In this document: positions 61,680 to 64,000 of the stretch, one piece after another
How the letters are laid out: every line of letters starts with the position of its first letter
How positions within the stretch are numbered: the stretch's first letter is position 1
DNA from: Bacteroidales bacterium
GTDB taxonomy: Bacteria > Bacteroidota > Bacteroidia > Bacteroidales > BM520
Direction: 5' to 3'
Assembly (NCBI GenBank): GCA_016285515.1
Contig: JAEEQW010000008.1
Coordinates: 1-64,000 of the forward strand
DNA: 64,000 bases
The notes under the pieces: model-generated
Databases searched by the model: none
Seen by the model: only the letters and a program-made list of their open reading frames with translations
What the model was told of the DNA's origin: nothing
Position numbers and translations under genes: made by a program

Positions 61680-62630
61680 TTAGTTCTTGGCTCTTATCTC
61701 GGCGGCTGCGTAAATGCTTGCATTCAAATCAAAGCCTGTAAGCAGGAACAGCGAGTTGAGATATATGTAAAAGGTAAGTATCAGTATTGTTCCCAATGAC
61801 CCGTATAGGATATTGTATCGGGTAAAATTGTCAATGTATATTTGAAATAGTTTTGTGGTAAGCAATAGAAGCACTGTGGTGATGATTCCGCCTATTGAAA
61901 AAAACGGGAAACCCTTGCGTTGCTTTATCACAGCTCTGTAAAGCGTTGATATTGCTATGAGTACTATTAGAATCGGTATTAATTTACTGCCGATAGAGAT
62001 AAGAATCCTCAGAAATTTCGTGATGCCATGATGAACACTGATATATTTTATTATTCTCGCAGATCCTCCAAAAATCGTAATGGAAAGGATAAGAAGAAAT
62101 CCTATGTATAAAATATAGAATATTGATATCAGTCTTCGTTGAAATGGTGTGAACGGTACAAAACCTGATTGTAATGTCCTTGATGGTGTTTTTGTGAAGG
62201 CACGGAGGAGACAGTTTATTCCGTTGGAACCAAGGTATAATGTGATTATAATACTGATTGACAGAATATTGCCGTGTTTCTTGTCGACAATAAAATATAT
62301 GGTGTCTTTTATTATATCCCATATTGCCGGTGGAAGAACATTGATAAGCAGAGTGATTATTTTCTCCTGGAAGTTGGCAATGGGAATGTAAGGTATTATG
62401 GAGAAGGCAAAAAGCAATAAAGGAAATAAAGTGGTGAACAGGTTAAAAGACACTGCTGCCGCTCTATCCACAAGATCACCGTTTTGCAAACCCTTGAGAT
62501 ATATTTTGCCTACACTTAATATCGATTTGCCCTGTAATCCGGGTAAAGTGTGAGACTGTAAAAAAGTTTCTGCCTTATTGACTTGTTTTCTGATTTTATT
62601 AGAAAAAGGCAGAAAAAACTTACTTTGCAT
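61680..62630 (-). CDS. YihY/BrkB family inner membrane protein
   Basis: The 316-residue protein has six hydrophobic helices and family motifs ([20 protein letters not shown], then [20 protein letters not shown], and [16 protein letters not shown] near the end). The family was once called RNase BN but is a membrane protein of unknown function. It overlaps rny by 11 bases and is convergent to glmS with four bases between. Confidence 0.92.
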   Translation of the reverse strand: MQSKFFLPFSNKIRKQVNKAETFLQSHTLPGLQGKSILSVGKIYLKGLQNGDLVDRAAAVSFNLFTTLFPLLLFAFSIIPYIPIANFQEKIITLLINVLPPAIWDIIKDTIYFIVDKKHGNILSISIIITLYLGSNGINCLLRAFTKTPSRTLQSGFVPFTPFQRRLISIFYILYIGFLLILSITIFGGSARIIKYISVHHGITKFLRILISIGSKLIPILIVLIAISTLYRAVIKQRKGFPFFSIGGIITTVLLLLTTKLFQIYIDNFTRYNILYGSLGTILILTFYIYLNSLFLLTGFDLNASIYAAAEIRAKN

Positions 62631-64000
62631 AGTTTACTGCTCGCGTTTCTCTGATTACCAATACTTTGACTTGACCTGGGTAAGTCATTTCACTTTGAAT
62701 TCTCTTTGACAGGTCAAGGGAAATCTGTTGTGCATCGTTATCAGATACCTTGTCAGCGTTTACTATGACTCTCAGTTCTCTGCCGGCTTGGATGGCATAG
62801 CAGTTGAGGACACCGGAATATGATGATGCCATGCTCTCAAGTTTGTTGAGACGTGCAATATAGTCTTCAACGATTTCGCGACGTGCACCGGGTCTTGCTC
62901 CGGAAATGCTGTCGCAAACCTGTACTATCGGTGAAATCATGGATGACATCTCAATTTCGTCATGGTGTGCTCCGATGGCATTGCAGATGTCTGGTTTTTC
63001 TTTGTATTTCTCGGCCAGTTTCATGCCATAAAGTGCGTGTGGAAGATCCGGCTCCTGATCTGGAACTTTGCCTATATCATGCAGTAATCCTGCTCTTTTG
63101 GCTTTCTTTGGATTCAGACCTAATTCAGCAGCCATGGTGGCACACAGATTTGCCACCTCTATTGAGTGTTGAAGAAGATTCTGCCCGTATGATGAACGGT
63201 ATCTCATCTTGCCGACCAGCCTGATAAGCTCAATGTTGATACCATGAATGCCGAGGTCAATACAAGTCCTTTTCCCTATTTCAAGTATCTCCTGCTCAAT
63301 CTGTTTCTCTGTCTTTGCCACCACTTCCTCAATTCTTGCAGGATGTATTCTGCCATCTGTGACCAATTTGTGAAGTGAAAGTCTTGCTATCTCTCTTCTG
63401 ACAGGATCAAAACCGGAAAGAATAATGGTTTCAGGGGAGTCGTCAATAATTATCTCAACGCCGGTCAATGACTCAAGAGCTTTGATGTTTCTGCCTTCAC
63501 GTCCGATGATACGTCCCTTGACCTCATCATTGTCTATGTGAAATACCGATACTGAATTTTCTATTGCATTTTCAGTTGCAGTCCTCTGGATGGTCTCTAT
63601 CACTATTTTCTTGGCTTCAGCATTTGCTGACAACTTTGCTTCGTCAATAATCTCTCTTGAAGTGACAGCTGCTTCTGCCATGGCTTCTTCTTTCATGCTG
63701 TCGATGAGTTGTTTTTTTGCCTGTTCGGCAGTCATGCCCGATATTTTTTCAAGTTGTTCGACAGATTTGCTGAGGTTGATTTCAACTTCTTTTCTTTTTT
63801 TGTCCAATGCTGACATCTGCCCCTTCAAGGTGTCATTGAGCTGATTGTTTTCATTCTCTTTCTTTGCAACTTCTTCAAGTCTCTGATTCAGAACCTGCTC
63901 TTTTTGCTTCAGGCGATTTTCGTTTTTAGCCACTACGCTGTTGCGTTCCTGGATGTTCTTTTCATATTCTGAATTTAACTGAAGAAATTTTTCCTTTGCC
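62620..64000 (-). CDS. rny: Ribonuclease Y, N-terminus cut by right edge
   Basis: RNase Y is a membrane-anchored endoribonuclease that initiates mRNA decay. The frame stays open to the window end; about 460 codons are visible and the N-terminal membrane helix and about 55 residues lie outside. A GTG at 63933 is not the start. Visible parts are a long coiled coil ([20 protein letters not shown]), the KH domain ([20 protein letters not shown], with GREG loop) and the HD domain ([30 protein letters not shown]). A RicT-like protein, which in Bacillus cooperates with RNase Y, is encoded at 19842-20954. Confidence 0.95.
   Translation of the reverse strand, partial: AKEKFLQLNSEYEKNIQERNSVVAKNENRLKQKEQVLNQRLEEVAKKENENNQLNDTLKGQMSALDKKRKEVEINLSKSVEQLEKISGMTAEQAKKQLIDSMKEEAMAEAAVTSREIIDEAKLSANAEAKKIVIETIQRTATENAIENSVSVFHIDNDEVKGRIIGREGRNIKALESLTGVEIIIDDSPETIILSGFDPVRREIARLSLHKLVTDGRIHPARIEEVVAKTEKQIEQEILEIGKRTCIDLGIHGINIELIRLVGKMRYRSSYGQNLLQHSIEVANLCATMAAELGLNPKKAKRAGLLHDIGKVPDQEPDLPHALYGMKLAEKYKEKPDICNAIGAHHDEIEMSSMISPIVQVCDSISGARPGARREIVEDYIARLNKLESMASSYSGVLNCYAIQAGRELRVIVNADKVSDNDAQQISLDLSKRIQSEMTYPGQVKVLVIRETRAVNYAK

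Overview
The window looks like a chromosomal segment of a Bacteroidales (Bacteroidota) bacterium. This rests on several independent signs. There are GldH, two secreted proteins with type IX secretion (T9SS) C-terminal sorting domains, and an RprX/RprY-like two-component pair. There is an LptD-type OM assembly protein, a PSP1/RicT-like protein next to holB, and a DUF3109 and a DUF2147 protein. Many gene starts are preceded by the Bacteroidota -7 promoter element TAnnTTTG. No phage, plasmid, CRISPR array or rRNA was seen. I could not assign a species.

Layout. 1-1694: a TPR/coiled-coil membrane protein cut by the left edge. 1695-2031: a gene-free stretch of nested repeats and palindromes, one relative of which lies inside the neighbouring gene. 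2032-7640 (minus): lnt, rnr and a fused double-ATPase of a peptide ABC transporter. 7722-10440 (plus): efp, an lpxD-like gene, an acyltransferase and rubrerythrin, closed by a bidirectional terminator. 10536-14100 (minus): pepP-type aminopeptidase and the rprY/rprX-like pair. 14281-28644 (plus): lipoprotein cyclophilin, pheS, beta-mannosidase, holB, PSP1 protein, gldH, a large T9SS cargo, a PBP1A and glgB. 28634-29767 (minus): cell-wall amidase. 29843-33204 (plus): lptD-like gene and comF. 33330-36985 (minus): an AAA/DUF4143 ATPase with an operator-like repeat array, then a GH89 alpha-N-acetylglucosaminidase. 37059-46603 (plus): cysS, ispG, an M6 metalloprotease with a T9SS signal, a TPR protein, a PD40 protein with an eroded OmpA-like tail, and DUF3109. 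46658-46745: tRNA-Ser(CGA). 46768-47196: DUF2147.

47281-58050 (plus) is the most distinctive part: ten tightly packed genes, several overlapping. In order they encode an MIO-type aromatic ammonia-lyase, a LpxL-like acyltransferase, a ketosynthase, a ketosynthase-fold fragment without an active-site Cys, an acyl carrier protein, a second complete ketosynthase, a chain-length-factor-like ketosynthase, a glycosyltransferase-2/esterase fusion, a PaaK-like AMP ligase and a glycerol-acyltransferase-like protein. The set resembles aryl polyene/flexirubin loci, but ketoreductase, dehydratase, thioesterase, LolA-like carrier and MMPL exporter genes are not in the window. A plausible reading (inference) is: an aromatic acid is made by the lyase, activated by the ligase, loaded on the ACP, extended by KS/CLF pairs, and then acylated and glycosylated into an envelope-linked product.

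58072-64000: ettA-type ABC-F and glmS (plus), then a YihY family membrane protein and RNase Y (minus), the latter cut by the right edge. Much of the rest is core envelope and translation machinery, so the ammonia-lyase locus, the 1.7-2.0 kb repeats, the T9SS proteins and the glycosidases are the accessory content.
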